Positions 44,729 to 54,185 of a stretch of DNA of 64,000 nt are shown piece after piece. Numbering within the stretch: the stretch's first letter is position 1; each line of letters opens with the position of its first letter. The position numbers and the translations under genes were made by a program. The notes beneath the pieces were generated by a model that saw nothing but the letters and a program-made list of their open reading frames with translations, had not been told where the DNA came from and searched no databases. This stretch comes from Marinobacter maroccanus (GTDB lineage: Bacteria > Pseudomonadota > Gammaproteobacteria > Pseudomonadales > Oleiphilaceae), in the NCBI RefSeq assembly GCF_002933275.1, contig NZ_PSSX01000005.1:186001-250000 (forward strand), in the 5' to 3' direction.

Positions 44729-45331
44729 ATGGCGTTCAGCCCCCTGGTTGATGAGCTTGTAGAATCCCTTCGTTGCCTGCCTGGTGTTGGCCAGAAAACC
44801 GCCCAGCGCATGGCCTTCCACTTGCTGGAGCGTGGCCGTTCAGGCGGCACCCGTCTTTCCGACGCATTAAGCCAGGCCATGAACGGTGTCCGGCGCTGCG
44901 AAAGCTGCCAGAACTTCGCCGACACCGAAATCTGCGGCATCTGTGACAATCCCCAGAGGCGCACCGGTACCCTGTGTGTGGTGGAAAGTCCCTCGGATCT
45001 TCTGGCCATTGAGCAGGCTGGTGACTACCGGGGCGGTTATTTCGTCTTGATGGGGCATCTGTCACCCATTGATGGCGTGGGGCCGGAAGAAATTGGCATC
45101 GAACGCCTGCTGAAGCGGATCCGCGACGAAGGTGTTACGGAGCTGATCCTGGCGACCAACCCGACCGTGGAAGGCGAGGCTACCGCCCACTACATCGCCG
45201 ACCGTCTTGATGGCCAAGAGATCCTGATTACTCGTCTGGCCCATGGCATTCCGGTTGGTGGCGAGCTGGGCTATGTTGACGGGTTTACCCTGACTCACGC
45301 ATTCCGCGGCCGCAAGCCGCTCTCCGATTGA
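44729..45331 (+). CDS. recR: Recombination protein RecR
   Basis: Loads RecA at gaps as part of RecFOR. The 200-aa protein has a helix-hairpin-helix ([18 protein letters not shown]), a C4 zinc finger ([18 protein letters not shown]), the Toprim domain ([15 protein letters not shown]) and the Walker B-like C-terminus ([17 protein letters not shown]). It is the third gene of the dnaX operon. Confidence 0.97.
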   Translation: MAFSPLVDELVESLRCLPGVGQKTAQRMAFHLLERGRSGGTRLSDALSQAMNGVRRCESCQNFADTEICGICDNPQRRTGTLCVVESPSDLLAIEQAGDYRGGYFVLMGHLSPIDGVGPEEIGIERLLKRIRDEGVTELILATNPTVEGEATAHYIADRLDGQEILITRLAHGIPVGGELGYVDGFTLTHAFRGRKPLSD

Positions 45332-45362
45332 ACCAGACCGAATAACCCTACCAGGCACGTTT

Positions 45363-46520
45363 ATGGATATTTCTGCCCAGGCCGCTGCGGCTGTTGACGT
45401 TCCCCCGGCTCCGGCCAACATCCATTGGGTCCGGGAGCCGGAGGCGCTGGACCAATGGCTGGACCGCGCACCGGGCAAGCCTCTGGCGCTGGACACGGAA
45501 TTCGAGCGGGTTAACACCTTTTATCCCATACCGGGTCTGGTTCAGCTGGGTCTCGACGGCGAGTTCTGCCTGGTGGATCCTTCCGTTGCCGAACAATCCC
45601 GACGTTTCCGGGAAATGCTTGCGGATCCCAATACCCCAAAGCTCCTGTACGCCATGAGCGAAGACCTGGAACTGTTTCGCCAGTGGCTCAACATTGAGCC
45701 TGCCGGTGTGATTGATCTTCAAATCGGTGCCGCGATGGCTGGCGCCGGGTTTTCCCTGGGCTACGCGAGGCTGGTGGAGACCCTGTTCGGCGAGACCCTG
45801 GACAAGTCCGCCACCCGTTCTGACTGGCTGGCGAGACCGTTAAGCGATGCCCAGCAACGCTACGCCATTGAAGATATCCGTTTTCTGGAGCCGATGTACC
45901 AGTGGGTCAGCGGATTATTGCGTGATCGCGGACTGGAGGCGGCCCTGGTTGAGGAATCGGCTCGCTTTGCCGATGAGTTGGCGGGGCAGGAAGATCCGGA
46001 TAACCACTACCTGAAACTGCGAGGTGGCTGGACGCTTTCGGCTCAGCAACAAGGAGCACTCAGGGAACTGGTTCGCTGGCGTGAACTGGAATGTCAGCGG
46101 CGGGACCGGCCCAGGAACCGGGTGTTGTCGGATGCGTTATTGATTGCCATTGCGGAAAGGCTGCCAGGCTCCCTGAAGGAGCTCTCCAATATTCAGGGTG
46201 TACCCTCCGGCGCAGTCCGTCGGTATGGTGATGTCCTTATTGAACTTGTTAGCCGGGGATCGACCGCGGATAATTCGTCCCTTGAGAGGATCGCGCCACC
46301 CTTGTCCCGGGATCAGCAGGGGTTCTTCAAGCAGTTAAAGCGCCTTTTCAGAAAAGCGGCGGAAGATTATGATATTCCAATGGAATTGCTGGCGCCCAGA
46401 AAGCGTCTTGAGAAGGTTGTGCAGCACCCCGATCTGGCGCAACACGAATTTTTTCAGGGTTGGCGGGCGCAGATTCTCGCGCCGGTTCGCGCTGATATCG
46501 AGGAATTACTGAAGTCATGA
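45363..46520 (+). CDS. rnd: Ribonuclease D
   Basis: A 3'-5' exoribonuclease for tRNA and stable RNA trimming, 385 aa. DEDD motifs are visible: Exo I LALDTEFER, Exo II LLYAMSEDLELF and Exo III with QQRYAIEDIRFL. HRDC-type helical domains follow (about 215-290 and the C-terminus). It opens an operon, with ycgL overlapping its stop (ATGA). Confidence 0.94.
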   Translation: MDISAQAAAAVDVPPAPANIHWVREPEALDQWLDRAPGKPLALDTEFERVNTFYPIPGLVQLGLDGEFCLVDPSVAEQSRRFREMLADPNTPKLLYAMSEDLELFRQWLNIEPAGVIDLQIGAAMAGAGFSLGYARLVETLFGETLDKSATRSDWLARPLSDAQQRYAIEDIRFLEPMYQWVSGLLRDRGLEAALVEESARFADELAGQEDPDNHYLKLRGGWTLSAQQQGALRELVRWRELECQRRDRPRNRVLSDALLIAIAERLPGSLKELSNIQGVPSGAVRRYGDVLIELVSRGSTADNSSLERIAPPLSRDQQGFFKQLKRLFRKAAEDYDIPMELLAPRKRLEKVVQHPDLAQHEFFQGWRAQILAPVRADIEELLKS

Positions 46521-46810
46521 AAGAGCGTGAATTTGTCTCTGTTTTCCGGAGTAGCAAAAAGAATGACACCTATCTTTTTGTTCGCCGCGGACAGAAGTGG
46601 GAAGAGCTTCCAGAGAACCTGCGGGGTATCTTCGGGCAGCCGGTTCATTCCATGGATCTGGTGCTGACGCCGGACCGCAAGCTGGCAAGAACCACTGGCA
46701 AGCAGGTTCTGGAAGCGATCGGCGAGAAAGACTTCTTTCTGCAGATGCCGGAAGAGCAGGATGGCTACGTGGTGGACTTCAAACGCAAGCTGGATCAGCG
46801 CAATCCATGA
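46517..46810 (+). CDS. ycgL: YcgL domain protein
   Basis: A 97-aa protein of unknown function, conserved in gammaproteobacteria. Characteristic segments are VFRSSKKNDTYLFV at the start and LARTTGKQVLEAI with GYFLQMP-like GEKDFFLQMP. It overlaps rnd and ycgN by 4 bp on either side (ATGA), so it is translated coupled to both. Confidence 0.9.
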   Translation: MKEREFVSVFRSSKKNDTYLFVRRGQKWEELPENLRGIFGQPVHSMDLVLTPDRKLARTTGKQVLEAIGEKDFFLQMPEEQDGYVVDFKRKLDQRNP

Positions 46811-47253
46811 TTGCCCAGGTGCCGTTCTGGCAGCGTAAGCGTCTGCACGAGATGACGCCCCAGGAGTGGGAGTCTCTCTGCGACGGTTGCGGTAAATGTT
46901 GCCTGAACAAACTGGAAGACGAAGACACTGGTGAGGTTTACCACACCGACCTGGTGTGTCGTTACATGGACGAGGAAACCTGCCAATGCACCGTTTATGA
47001 AGATCGGCTGCAGAAAGTGCCGGGCTGCACAGTGCTGACACCGGATACCGTCAGCGACTACCATTGGTTGCCGTATACCTGCGCCTACCGGACGTTGGCT
47101 GAAGACCGGCCACTGGCCGAGTGGCATCCTCTTCGAAGTGGGGATCCGGATTCGGTTCACGAGGCCGGCGTTTCGATCCGTCACAAGGTGATGTCAGAGG
47201 ACCGCGTGCCGGAAGAAGACTGGGAAGAACACATCATTCACTGGATCCTGTAA
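46807..47253 (+). CDS. ycgN: YcgN-family cysteine cluster protein
   Basis: A 148-aa protein with CDGCGKCCLNKLE, CRYMDEETCQCTVYEDR and LPYTCAYR: eight to nine conserved cysteines of the zinc/iron-chelating CxxCxxCC family. The function is unknown. The ATG at 46807 overlaps the ycgL stop; a longer frame from 46597 in the same phase is not supported. Confidence 0.9.
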   Translation: MIAQVPFWQRKRLHEMTPQEWESLCDGCGKCCLNKLEDEDTGEVYHTDLVCRYMDEETCQCTVYEDRLQKVPGCTVLTPDTVSDYHWLPYTCAYRTLAEDRPLAEWHPLRSGDPDSVHEAGVSIRHKVMSEDRVPEEDWEEHIIHWIL

Positions 47254-47597
47254 TGATTGATACTGATGCACAACTGGCCTACGGAATTTTCTGGGCCGCC
47301 TACGCCATCGCCTTTGTCGTGTTCTTTTACATGATGAAGAGCCTGGTCCGTTTCCTCCCATTTTACGGAGTGCGGACGCTGATTCTTGCAGCCCTGGTGG
47401 CTTTGCTGCTTACCCCGGTTGAATCGCCGGATCTGGCCGGTTGGTGGATTCCGGCCTGGCTGTTTGGCGGTTACGAAATGATTCTTGGCGACGCCGACGC
47501 TTCAGGCCGGGCCCTGTTCAATCTTGGTCTGGCCGGATTGGTGATGCTGCTGGTCTGGGTACTGGATCTGGTTCGCTACCGTCTTGTTCGCAAGTAA
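47253..47597 (+). CDS. Small membrane protein of unknown function
   Basis: A 114-aa protein with three hydrophobic helices (about 10-30, 42-57, 92-108) and a GYEMILGDADASGRA loop. It starts at the base overlapping the ycgN stop (TAATG), so it belongs to this operon. I do not recognise a family. Its position between ycgN and the VWA protein suggests it may belong with the latter. Confidence 0.75.
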   Translation: MIDTDAQLAYGIFWAAYAIAFVVFFYMMKSLVRFLPFYGVRTLILAALVALLLTPVESPDLAGWWIPAWLFGGYEMILGDADASGRALFNLGLAGLVMLLVWVLDLVRYRLVRK

Positions 47598-47622
47598 CGC
47601 AGAAAAATAAAAGAAGAAAAGG

Positions 47623-49803
47623 ATGGATGCCTTGAGAGAGATGACATCGAGATGGTTTGGCCTGTTCGCGTTTTCCCTGGCGCTCAGCCTGCCTGCCGGG
47701 CTTAACGCCCAGGAAAGTGATGACGTTCAACTGCCAGCGCAGTCGGACGTGCGAATCATTGTCGATATCTCGGGTTCCATGAAAGACACCGACCCGGAAA
47801 ACCTCCGCCAGCCTGCCGTTCGACTTCTCGCTCGGCTGTTGCCGGAAGGTGCCACCGCCGGCGTCTGGACCTTTGGCCAATACGTCAACATGCTGGTGCC
47901 GCATCGGGAAGTGACCGACGCGTGGCGCGACATGGCCATTCAGCGCTCGGCGCAGATCAATTCGGTCGCCCTCAGGACTAACCTTGGAGCGGCTATTGAG
48001 ACGGCAAGCGATGACTATTTCACTGACGGCGATCTCAGTCGGACCCACTTTATCCTGCTGACTGATGGCAAGGTCGATATCTCCGACGATCCGGCAGCCA
48101 ATACGGCAGAGGAAAACCGGATATTGGACACAATTGTTGCGGACCTCATTGAGCGGGGCGCCACGTTCCACCCGGTCGCTCTGTCAGAGGCAGCCGAAAC
48201 CGACTTTCTGAAAGCCCTGGCGACGGAATCCGGCGGCCGTTTCCAGGTGGCCGATACAGCGGATGCACTGAACCTGGCGTTCCTGCAGGCCCTGAACACG
48301 GCGGTGCCCCAGGAGCAGATTCCGATTGAGGGCAACGGTTTCACCGTGGATGAAGGCGTTCGTGAATTTACCGCCCTGATTTTCTGGGGAGAGTCGGAAA
48401 CCTCGGCAACGCGGGAGCTTGCAGTGGTTCGCCCGGACGAACAGACCGTGAATCTCTCCGAATTCCCCGATAATGTCCGGTGGGCAAGGGAAGCCGGCTA
48501 TGACCTGATCACGGTTAATGAGCCGTTGGCCGGGCACTGGCGTATTAAAGGCGAGTTGGGCGAGGGTAGCCGGGTAACGGTGGTCAGCGACCTCAGGATG
48601 GTGGTTAATCCACTTCCACCGGTGTTTACCGCGGAGGACCCACTCAACATCCGGGTTGGCTTTTTCGAAGAGGGGGAGAAAATCACCAATCCAGATTTTC
48701 TGGGTGTGATTGAAGTCAGTCTCAGTATCACTTCGGAAGATGGCAGAAGCGGAACCAAGGTATTAAGCGGTGAGCAGCCGCCGGAAGACGGCACCTATCG
48801 GGATACCGTGAGTCGATTGCCAGCTGCGGGCCTCTACACTTTTGATGTGGTCGCCGACGGCCAGACCTTCAGCCGCAAGTTCAGTGCTACCGTCGGGTTC
48901 ACGGTGCCTGAAGGTGCAGAGCCTGCCGATCAGCCAGTTGAACAGGTGGAGCCTGAGGTGTCAGAACCAGCGCCCGCCACCGAGCAGTCTGAGCCGGAGT
49001 CGCCAGTATCCGAACCGGAGCAATCCGAGCCTGAACCAGCGATTGCATCGCCCATCGACGTGAGCCAGGCCGAGGAGCCGGAGCCGATTGCCGAAGAGCC
49101 CGCACCGGGACCGGAGGAACAGGAAGAAGCTGAAACCGCCTTTGCCGTACCTTTGTGGATGATCGGTGCAGCGGGCGGTGGTCTGGTGTTGATTGGCGGC
49201 CTGGTGTGGTTTGCCATTCGCCAGCGGAAGCAACGCCAGCGGGAGCAGGCTGAGGCGGCCGCCGAGCGCGAAACGCTTGAGGATTTGCACGAGGAGTCCG
49301 AACCGGCGCCTGAGCAGGCAACTGAGCCGGAACCGGAGGCGAGCGTCGATGCGGAGGAGAGCCTTCAGCCCGAAGAAAGCCTTCAGCCGGAAGAGGATGC
49401 CGAAGCTGAGGAGATTCCGGAGGTTACCGAGGAAGCGCCAGAGGACGATATGTCCGAACTGGAAGCCGTGATCGATGAGCATGAGGCCACTCTGAAGGCG
49501 GAAGATGAAGCGCTTTCGGAACCTGAGGTGGAATCGGCGGATGAGCTGGACGAGGATATTCCGGTGGCCGATACGCCGGTGGAGGAAGAGCCTGCGGATA
49601 TGGACGAGGATATCCCGGAGCTGGAGGATGTCGCCGATCCCTCCGACGCTGATGCGCCGGAAGACGATGACGACGAAGAGTTCGGGCTTGAGGATTTCGA
49701 TCTGTCCGAGTTCGACGATTTGCCCGATTATGATCAGGATGAGTCCGGATTACCCGAAGACGATCCGAAAAAGAAGCCTGATCAAAAAGACCAGAAAAAG
49801 TAA
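47623..49803 (+). CDS. VWA-domain membrane protein with long acidic tail (TIGR03503-like)
   Basis: A 726-aa protein: a signal peptide (cleavage near LNAQ), a von Willebrand factor A domain at about 40-225 with the MIDAS motif DISGSMKD, then a beta-rich region (about 230-425), a Pro/Glu-rich linker, one membrane helix (about 507-528: PLWMIGAAGGGLVLIGGLVW) and a strongly acidic cytoplasmic tail of nearly 200 residues ending in lysines. The order resembles the family I recall as TIGR03503. Followed by MoxR and a CoxE-like protein, it could pass a metal-dependent signal from the periplasm to the MoxR ATPase. This is inference. Confidence 0.8.
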   Translation: MDALREMTSRWFGLFAFSLALSLPAGLNAQESDDVQLPAQSDVRIIVDISGSMKDTDPENLRQPAVRLLARLLPEGATAGVWTFGQYVNMLVPHREVTDAWRDMAIQRSAQINSVALRTNLGAAIETASDDYFTDGDLSRTHFILLTDGKVDISDDPAANTAEENRILDTIVADLIERGATFHPVALSEAAETDFLKALATESGGRFQVADTADALNLAFLQALNTAVPQEQIPIEGNGFTVDEGVREFTALIFWGESETSATRELAVVRPDEQTVNLSEFPDNVRWAREAGYDLITVNEPLAGHWRIKGELGEGSRVTVVSDLRMVVNPLPPVFTAEDPLNIRVGFFEEGEKITNPDFLGVIEVSLSITSEDGRSGTKVLSGEQPPEDGTYRDTVSRLPAAGLYTFDVVADGQTFSRKFSATVGFTVPEGAEPADQPVEQVEPEVSEPAPATEQSEPESPVSEPEQSEPEPAIASPIDVSQAEEPEPIAEEPAPGPEEQEEAETAFAVPLWMIGAAGGGLVLIGGLVWFAIRQRKQRQREQAEAAAERETLEDLHEESEPAPEQATEPEPEASVDAEESLQPEESLQPEEDAEAEEIPEVTEEAPEDDMSELEAVIDEHEATLKAEDEALSEPEVESADELDEDIPVADTPVEEEPADMDEDIPELEDVADPSDADAPEDDDDEEFGLEDFDLSEFDDLPDYDQDESGLPEDDPKKKPDQKDQKK

Positions 49804-49820
49804 CCAACAGGAACCAGAGC

Positions 49821-50663
49821 ATGAAGTTTACCGGTACCGAGAAGTACGTAGCCACCGATGACCTGCAAATGGCCGTCAACGCAGCAATTGCGCTTCAGCG
49901 CCCGCTGTTGATCAAAGGCGAGCCGGGCACCGGGAAAACCCTTCTGGCGGAGGAAATGGCCGCTGGTCTGGGTATGAGGCTGATTCCGTGGCATATCAAA
50001 TCGACCACCAAGGCCCAGCAGGGGCTTTACGAATACGATGCGGTTTCCCGTCTTCGGGACTCCCAGTTGGGTGATGAAAAGGTCAAGGACATCAGCAACT
50101 ACATCGTAAAGGGCAAGCTCTGGGAGGCCTTCGAGGCGGACGAGCAGGTGGTCCTGCTGATCGATGAGATCGACAAGGCGGATATCGAGTTCCCCAATGA
50201 CCTTTTGTTGGAACTCGACCGGATGGAGTTCTTTGTCTATGAGACTCAGAAACTGGTTAAGGCAAAGAAACGCCCGATCGTGGTGATCACCAGTAACAAC
50301 GAGAAAGAACTGCCGGATGCGTTCCTGCGCCGTTGCTTCTTCCACTACATCAGCTTCCCGGACCATGACACCATGCAGAATATCGTGGATGTGCATTTCC
50401 CGGGCTTGCAGCAGGAAATCGTGCGCGATGCCCTGGAAGTCTTCTTTGATGTGCGCAAGGTCCCGGGCCTGAAGAAGAAGCCGTCCACCTCGGAGCTGAT
50501 TGACTGGCTGAAACTGCTGATGGCTGATGAGCTGTCGGCGAAAATGTTGCAGGAGAAAGATACCAGTTCGGCGTTGCCACCTCTGTACGGTGCCCTGGTA
50601 AAGAACGAGCAGGATGTGCACCTGTTGCAGAAGCTCGCCTTCATGGCCCGTCGCCGCAGCTGA
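49821..50663 (+). CDS. MoxR-type AAA+ ATPase
   Basis: A 280-aa ATPase with Walker A IKGEPGTGKTLLAEEMA, Walker B VVLLIDEIDKAD, sensor 1 IVVITSNNEKELPDAFLRRC and the lid domain. MoxR proteins act as chaperones that activate partner proteins together with VWA-domain proteins. The 17-bp gap to the upstream VWA gene and the CoxE-like gene just downstream show one such module. Confidence 0.92.
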   Translation: MKFTGTEKYVATDDLQMAVNAAIALQRPLLIKGEPGTGKTLLAEEMAAGLGMRLIPWHIKSTTKAQQGLYEYDAVSRLRDSQLGDEKVKDISNYIVKGKLWEAFEADEQVVLLIDEIDKADIEFPNDLLLELDRMEFFVYETQKLVKAKKRPIVVITSNNEKELPDAFLRRCFFHYISFPDHDTMQNIVDVHFPGLQQEIVRDALEVFFDVRKVPGLKKKPSTSELIDWLKLLMADELSAKMLQEKDTSSALPPLYGALVKNEQDVHLLQKLAFMARRRS

Positions 50664-50697
50664 TTCTCGGCAAGATCATTGGCAAGAGTCACGTTTT

Positions 50698-51876
50698 ATG
50701 TTGATTGAATTTTTTCTTGAAGTCCGGCGCGCAAGGGTGCCTGCCAGTCTGAGGGAGTTTCTGGACCTTTTGGAAGCCCTGCAGAAGCGGCTCGCCTTTG
50801 CGGATATGGAGGAGTTCTATTACCTGTCCCGTCTTTGCCTGGTCAAGGACGAGCGCCACTTCGACAAGTTTGACCGTGCTTTCCAGGCCTATTTTGAAGG
50901 TATCGAGAATCTCGACGACCTGCTGGAAGCCCTGATTCCCGACGACTGGTTGAGGGCCGAGTTCGAGAAGCACCTGTCGGAGGAAGAGAAGGCGAAGATC
51001 GATTCTCTGGGCGGCCTAGAGGAGCTGATCGAAACCTTCAAGAAACGGATGGAAGAGCAGGAGGAGCGCCACGCCGGCGGCAACAAATGGATCGGTACCG
51101 GCGGCACCTCGCCATTCGGGGCCAACGGGTACAACCCGGAAGGCTTCCGGATCGGCCAGAAGAATGGCCGCCACGGCAGGGCCGTGAAAGTCTGGGAAAA
51201 GCGCGAGTTCAAGGATCTGGACGATAGCGTGACCCTCGGCATCCGCAACATCAAGGTGGCACTGAGGCGGCTGCGTAAGTTCGCCCGACAGGGAGCAGCA
51301 GATCAGCTGGACATGGACGATACGATCCGCTCCACGGCTCGCAATGCCGGCTATCTGGACCTGAAGATGGTGCCTGAGCGGCATAACGCTGTGAAAGTGC
51401 TGATCTTCTTCGATGTGGGCGGGTCCATGGACCCTCACGTTCGTGTGTGCGAGGAGCTGTTCTCGGCCGCACGGCTTGAGTTCAAACACATGGAATATTT
51501 TTACTTCCACAATTTCATCTATGAGAGTGTCTGGAAGAACAATATCCGCCGGATGAACGAAACCACCAGCACCTGGGACATTCTTCACAAGTACACGCCC
51601 GACTACAAAGTGATCTTTGTCGGCGACGCGACCATGGCACCCTATGAGATTTCCCATCCCGGTGGCTCAATCGAACACTGGAACGAAGAAGCGGGAGCCA
51701 CCTGGTTCCAGCGCGTCACCGAGCACTTCCGCAAGGTTGTGTGGATCAATCCACTCCCCGAGAGTTACTGGGGTAATGGCGGTTCGTTGGGCATGACCAA
51801 GCAACTCGTTAACGATCACATGTACCCGTTGACCGTTGAAGGCCTCGAATCGGCCATGAAGCAACTGAGTAAATAA
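50698..51876 (+). CDS. CoxE-like VWA-domain protein
   Basis: A 392-aa cytoplasmic protein beginning MLIEFFLEVRRARVPASLRE, as in the VWA proteins paired with MoxR. The VWA domain is at about 235-390, with the altered MIDAS motif FFDVGGSMD (DxGGS instead of DxSxS). The start is ATG 50698; the frame is open further upstream inside moxR. Together with moxR it probably matures or remodels a target complex. The target is not evident here. Confidence 0.87.
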   Translation: MLIEFFLEVRRARVPASLREFLDLLEALQKRLAFADMEEFYYLSRLCLVKDERHFDKFDRAFQAYFEGIENLDDLLEALIPDDWLRAEFEKHLSEEEKAKIDSLGGLEELIETFKKRMEEQEERHAGGNKWIGTGGTSPFGANGYNPEGFRIGQKNGRHGRAVKVWEKREFKDLDDSVTLGIRNIKVALRRLRKFARQGAADQLDMDDTIRSTARNAGYLDLKMVPERHNAVKVLIFFDVGGSMDPHVRVCEELFSAARLEFKHMEYFYFHNFIYESVWKNNIRRMNETTSTWDILHKYTPDYKVIFVGDATMAPYEISHPGGSIEHWNEEAGATWFQRVTEHFRKVVWINPLPESYWGNGGSLGMTKQLVNDHMYPLTVEGLESAMKQLSK

Positions 51877-51882
51877 AAAAAA

Positions 51883-51906
51883 GCCGATGCGGTTGAGAGC
51901 ATCGGC
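51883..51906. terminator. Hairpin after the MoxR module
   Basis: GCCGATGC / GCATCGGC with an 8-base loop, 7 bp past the stop. An A-run precedes it, and no T-run follows on the plus strand, so it would work best as a minus-strand terminator. Its role for the plus-strand operon is uncertain. Confidence 0.45.
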
Positions 51907-52145
51907 AAAGCTCGGCATATCAAGCGGGTTTGCCTGAAGGCACTCCCGCCGCTTTCCAGAGAGCAAATACAGGGCCAGTTGGATTAAAAGCTGTTAAAAC
52001 AGTCGTTTAAAAATCCAGTTGTGCGAATCCCTCGCCCTGACATTCCTTCCCATCCTGAATACCGTCAAATAACTCGACACTTTCCCCAATCTTTAATTGC
52101 CTGACTCGCGTTTTTCATTTGGTGATCTGGATACCGTTCTTGGCG

Positions 52146-52199
52146 GTTACCAAGTGTTACGATTTCTGCCGATCTGTTACAGAAGTTTGCATTAGTTAC
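52146..52199 (+). promoter_or_regulatory. Phased GTTAC repeats upstream of the envelope-motor operon
   Basis: The pentamer GTTAC occurs at 52146, 52156, 52176 and 52195 on the same strand. The spacings of 10, 20 and 19 bp are close to whole helical turns, and the last two copies extend to GTTACAGA. This suits cooperative binding of a regulator or RNA polymerase on one face of the DNA, 25-78 bp before the ATG at 52224. The rest of the 347-bp spacer (51877-52223) shows no gene. Confidence 0.4.
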
Positions 52200-52223
52200 A
52201 GAGGCTACAAGGGCAGGAGGCTT

Positions 52224-52772
52224 ATGTTCGGCACACAACAAACACAAAGACGCCGGATAGCAGACCAAAAGGTATTCGCCATCGGGTCAGTGGTTCTGGC
52301 ATTGCTGTTTGCTCCAGTGACGGCTGCGGCCGGGCTTGACGACGAGCTCGAGCGCCTGAGCGCCGAGGTCGCCAGTCATTCCGAGCGGGTATTCGCCCTC
52401 GAACAGAAGGTCCTTCATCCAGCCAATACCCGGCTGGCAGTTTTTCTGACACTTCAGAGCCGGGATGCCCTCGATCTTGATTCCGTCGAGCTGTTCGTTA
52501 ATGGCAAGCCTGTGGCTTCCCACCTGTATTCTGATAGAGAGCGGGCATCGCTTGAACGCGGTGGCATCCAGCAGTTGTTCACCGGGAACCTGGAAAACGG
52601 CGAGCATGAGTTGAAAACGGTGATTACCGCCCGCTCTGCCGATGATGATTTCGTGCGTCGGGAATCCACCCATCGGTTCAGAAAACGCCCAGGCGTGCTC
52701 CGTATGCAGATGAGCCTGGAGGCCCGGGCGCCCGATTACGAACCTCGGGTTTCTTTCATGGAGTGGGAGTAG
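52224..52772 (+). CDS. Small exported protein, first gene of envelope-motor operon
   Basis: A 182-aa protein I do not recognise. The start has a GGAGG site 6 bp upstream. A signal peptide (hydrophobic stretch about 18-36, cleavage near TAAA-G) is followed by a short coiled coil (LDDELERLSAEVASHSERVF) and an Ig-like beta domain (VELFVNGKPVASHLY). The gene ends 6 bp before the TPR gene. It probably works with the other eight proteins in the periplasm. Confidence 0.75.
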   Translation: MFGTQQTQRRRIADQKVFAIGSVVLALLFAPVTAAAGLDDELERLSAEVASHSERVFALEQKVLHPANTRLAVFLTLQSRDALDLDSVELFVNGKPVASHLYSDRERASLERGGIQQLFTGNLENGEHELKTVITARSADDDFVRRESTHRFRKRPGVLRMQMSLEARAPDYEPRVSFMEWE

Positions 52773-52778
52773 GGCGCC

Positions 52779-54185
52779 ATGATGTTCCGGGTCCTGCTGT
52801 TTGTGTTGCCTCTCACTGTTTCCGGTTTTTCCGTGGCGGCCACCCCGGCAATGCCAGACGACGTCCTTTCTGGTCTCAAGCAATTCCGGCAATCCGGAGA
52901 AGTCGGCGTGGATCTTGGGGATGGGCGACAGCAAGCACTCTATGATGATGCTGAGACGGCACGAACCGCGGACCGCACTGATGAGGCCGGGCGAATCCTG
53001 GCCGGTATGAAAGAAGGCTACTGGGCAGCTCTGGGTTACCTCAATCTTGCCAGCGATTACGCGAAAACCGATCTTAACCCGGCCAGGGCGCTGGTTGCGC
53101 TGCGGGTGGCGTTAGCCATGTCCGACGGTGACGCCGATTCCGGGCGTAGCCAACATCTGAAGAATAATCTGCTGGTCCGCGCGGGCTACCTTGCTTACCA
53201 GCACGGCGAGTTCGATAAAGCGATCAGCTTTCTCGAGAAGGTCGATCTCGATAGTTTCAACACGCCGCGTGCCCTTTACCTCCATGGCCTGGCCCTGGCA
53301 GAAAAGGGCAATCACCGGGCCGCCATGCAGAGCTGGCATCGGGCCAGGAAATATCCGTTGGCATACCCCGGGGTTGCCGATGCCTGGATTGGCATGGGGC
53401 GTGGCTACGATCTTTCCGGCTATCTCGGTCAGGCCGGAGAAGCCTACCTTGCCGCTAACGCTGCGTTCGAGAGTGAACGCGTGACCCTTCGCAAACTGGC
53501 GGGAAAGATTCGGGAACAGGGTGCCTATAAAACCCTGGTGGAAGATGCCCGGGAAACCGGGGTCGACTGGTTTCTGGCCGACAGCCGCACACTGACCCAG
53601 CCGCGGATGGCCTACCTTCTGGGTTTCATGGAAGACGCAAGTGTCCAGAAAGCGGCGGGGAGGGTCGCAGCGCTGCGCTCAATGTCGGCAAAACTTGAAC
53701 GCTACGGTCACGATCTGGACGTGTTTCAGGAAGCTCTGACAGAACAGCTGGTCGGCATTCATCAGGAGGATACCAGGCAAAGCACCACCGATCTTTCCGT
53801 TCAGGGGGAAGAGCTTGGTACACGATTGCAGCGCCTTTCGGATGACGCAGGTCCTGGCCAGCAAGCCCGCATCGAGGCTCTCCGGAAAACCCTGTCGGAC
53901 GCCCAGAGCCGGTTGAGCCAGGTCAGGAGCAAGGCATCGGGGCAACCGGAAATCCTGGAACGGTTACGTCGCTCTGCCGCTGCGCTGACAGAGCGCAACG
54001 AAATGCTGTTGTTGTCTGTTCGTCAGTTGCTTGAAACATCTGAAACGGCGTTGGACGAACTGGCTCTCGACTATGTCGAAGCCAGGGACCAGCAGATGGC
54101 CTTCGCTCTGGACAAAACCGAACAGCAGATTGCTCACCTTTATGAATATCTCGCCCTTCAGAACCTGGAGGAGACCCAACTATGA
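52779..54185 (+). CDS. Exported TPR and coiled-coil protein
   Basis: A 468-aa protein with a signal peptide (cleavage near SVAA-T), several TPR-like helical repeats over about 60-230 (GYLAYQHGEFDKAISFLEKV, YLHGLALAEKGNHRAAMQSW) and a long C-terminal coiled coil (about 290-468). It resembles in outline the periplasmic TPR proteins of Glt-type envelope machines, but I cannot assign a specific Glt subunit. Its stop overlaps the next ATG (ATGA). Confidence 0.78.
   Translation: MMFRVLLFVLPLTVSGFSVAATPAMPDDVLSGLKQFRQSGEVGVDLGDGRQQALYDDAETARTADRTDEAGRILAGMKEGYWAALGYLNLASDYAKTDLNPARALVALRVALAMSDGDADSGRSQHLKNNLLVRAGYLAYQHGEFDKAISFLEKVDLDSFNTPRALYLHGLALAEKGNHRAAMQSWHRARKYPLAYPGVADAWIGMGRGYDLSGYLGQAGEAYLAANAAFESERVTLRKLAGKIREQGAYKTLVEDARETGVDWFLADSRTLTQPRMAYLLGFMEDASVQKAAGRVAALRSMSAKLERYGHDLDVFQEALTEQLVGIHQEDTRQSTTDLSVQGEELGTRLQRLSDDAGPGQQARIEALRKTLSDAQSRLSQVRSKASGQPEILERLRRSAAALTERNEMLLLSVRQLLETSETALDELALDYVEARDQQMAFALDKTEQQIAHLYEYLALQNLEETQL

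Noticed and set aside
46597..46807. Longer start for the YcgN protein inside ycgL
   Set aside because: The added residues are out-of-frame ycgL translation, and the family begins at the ATG overlapping the ycgL stop.
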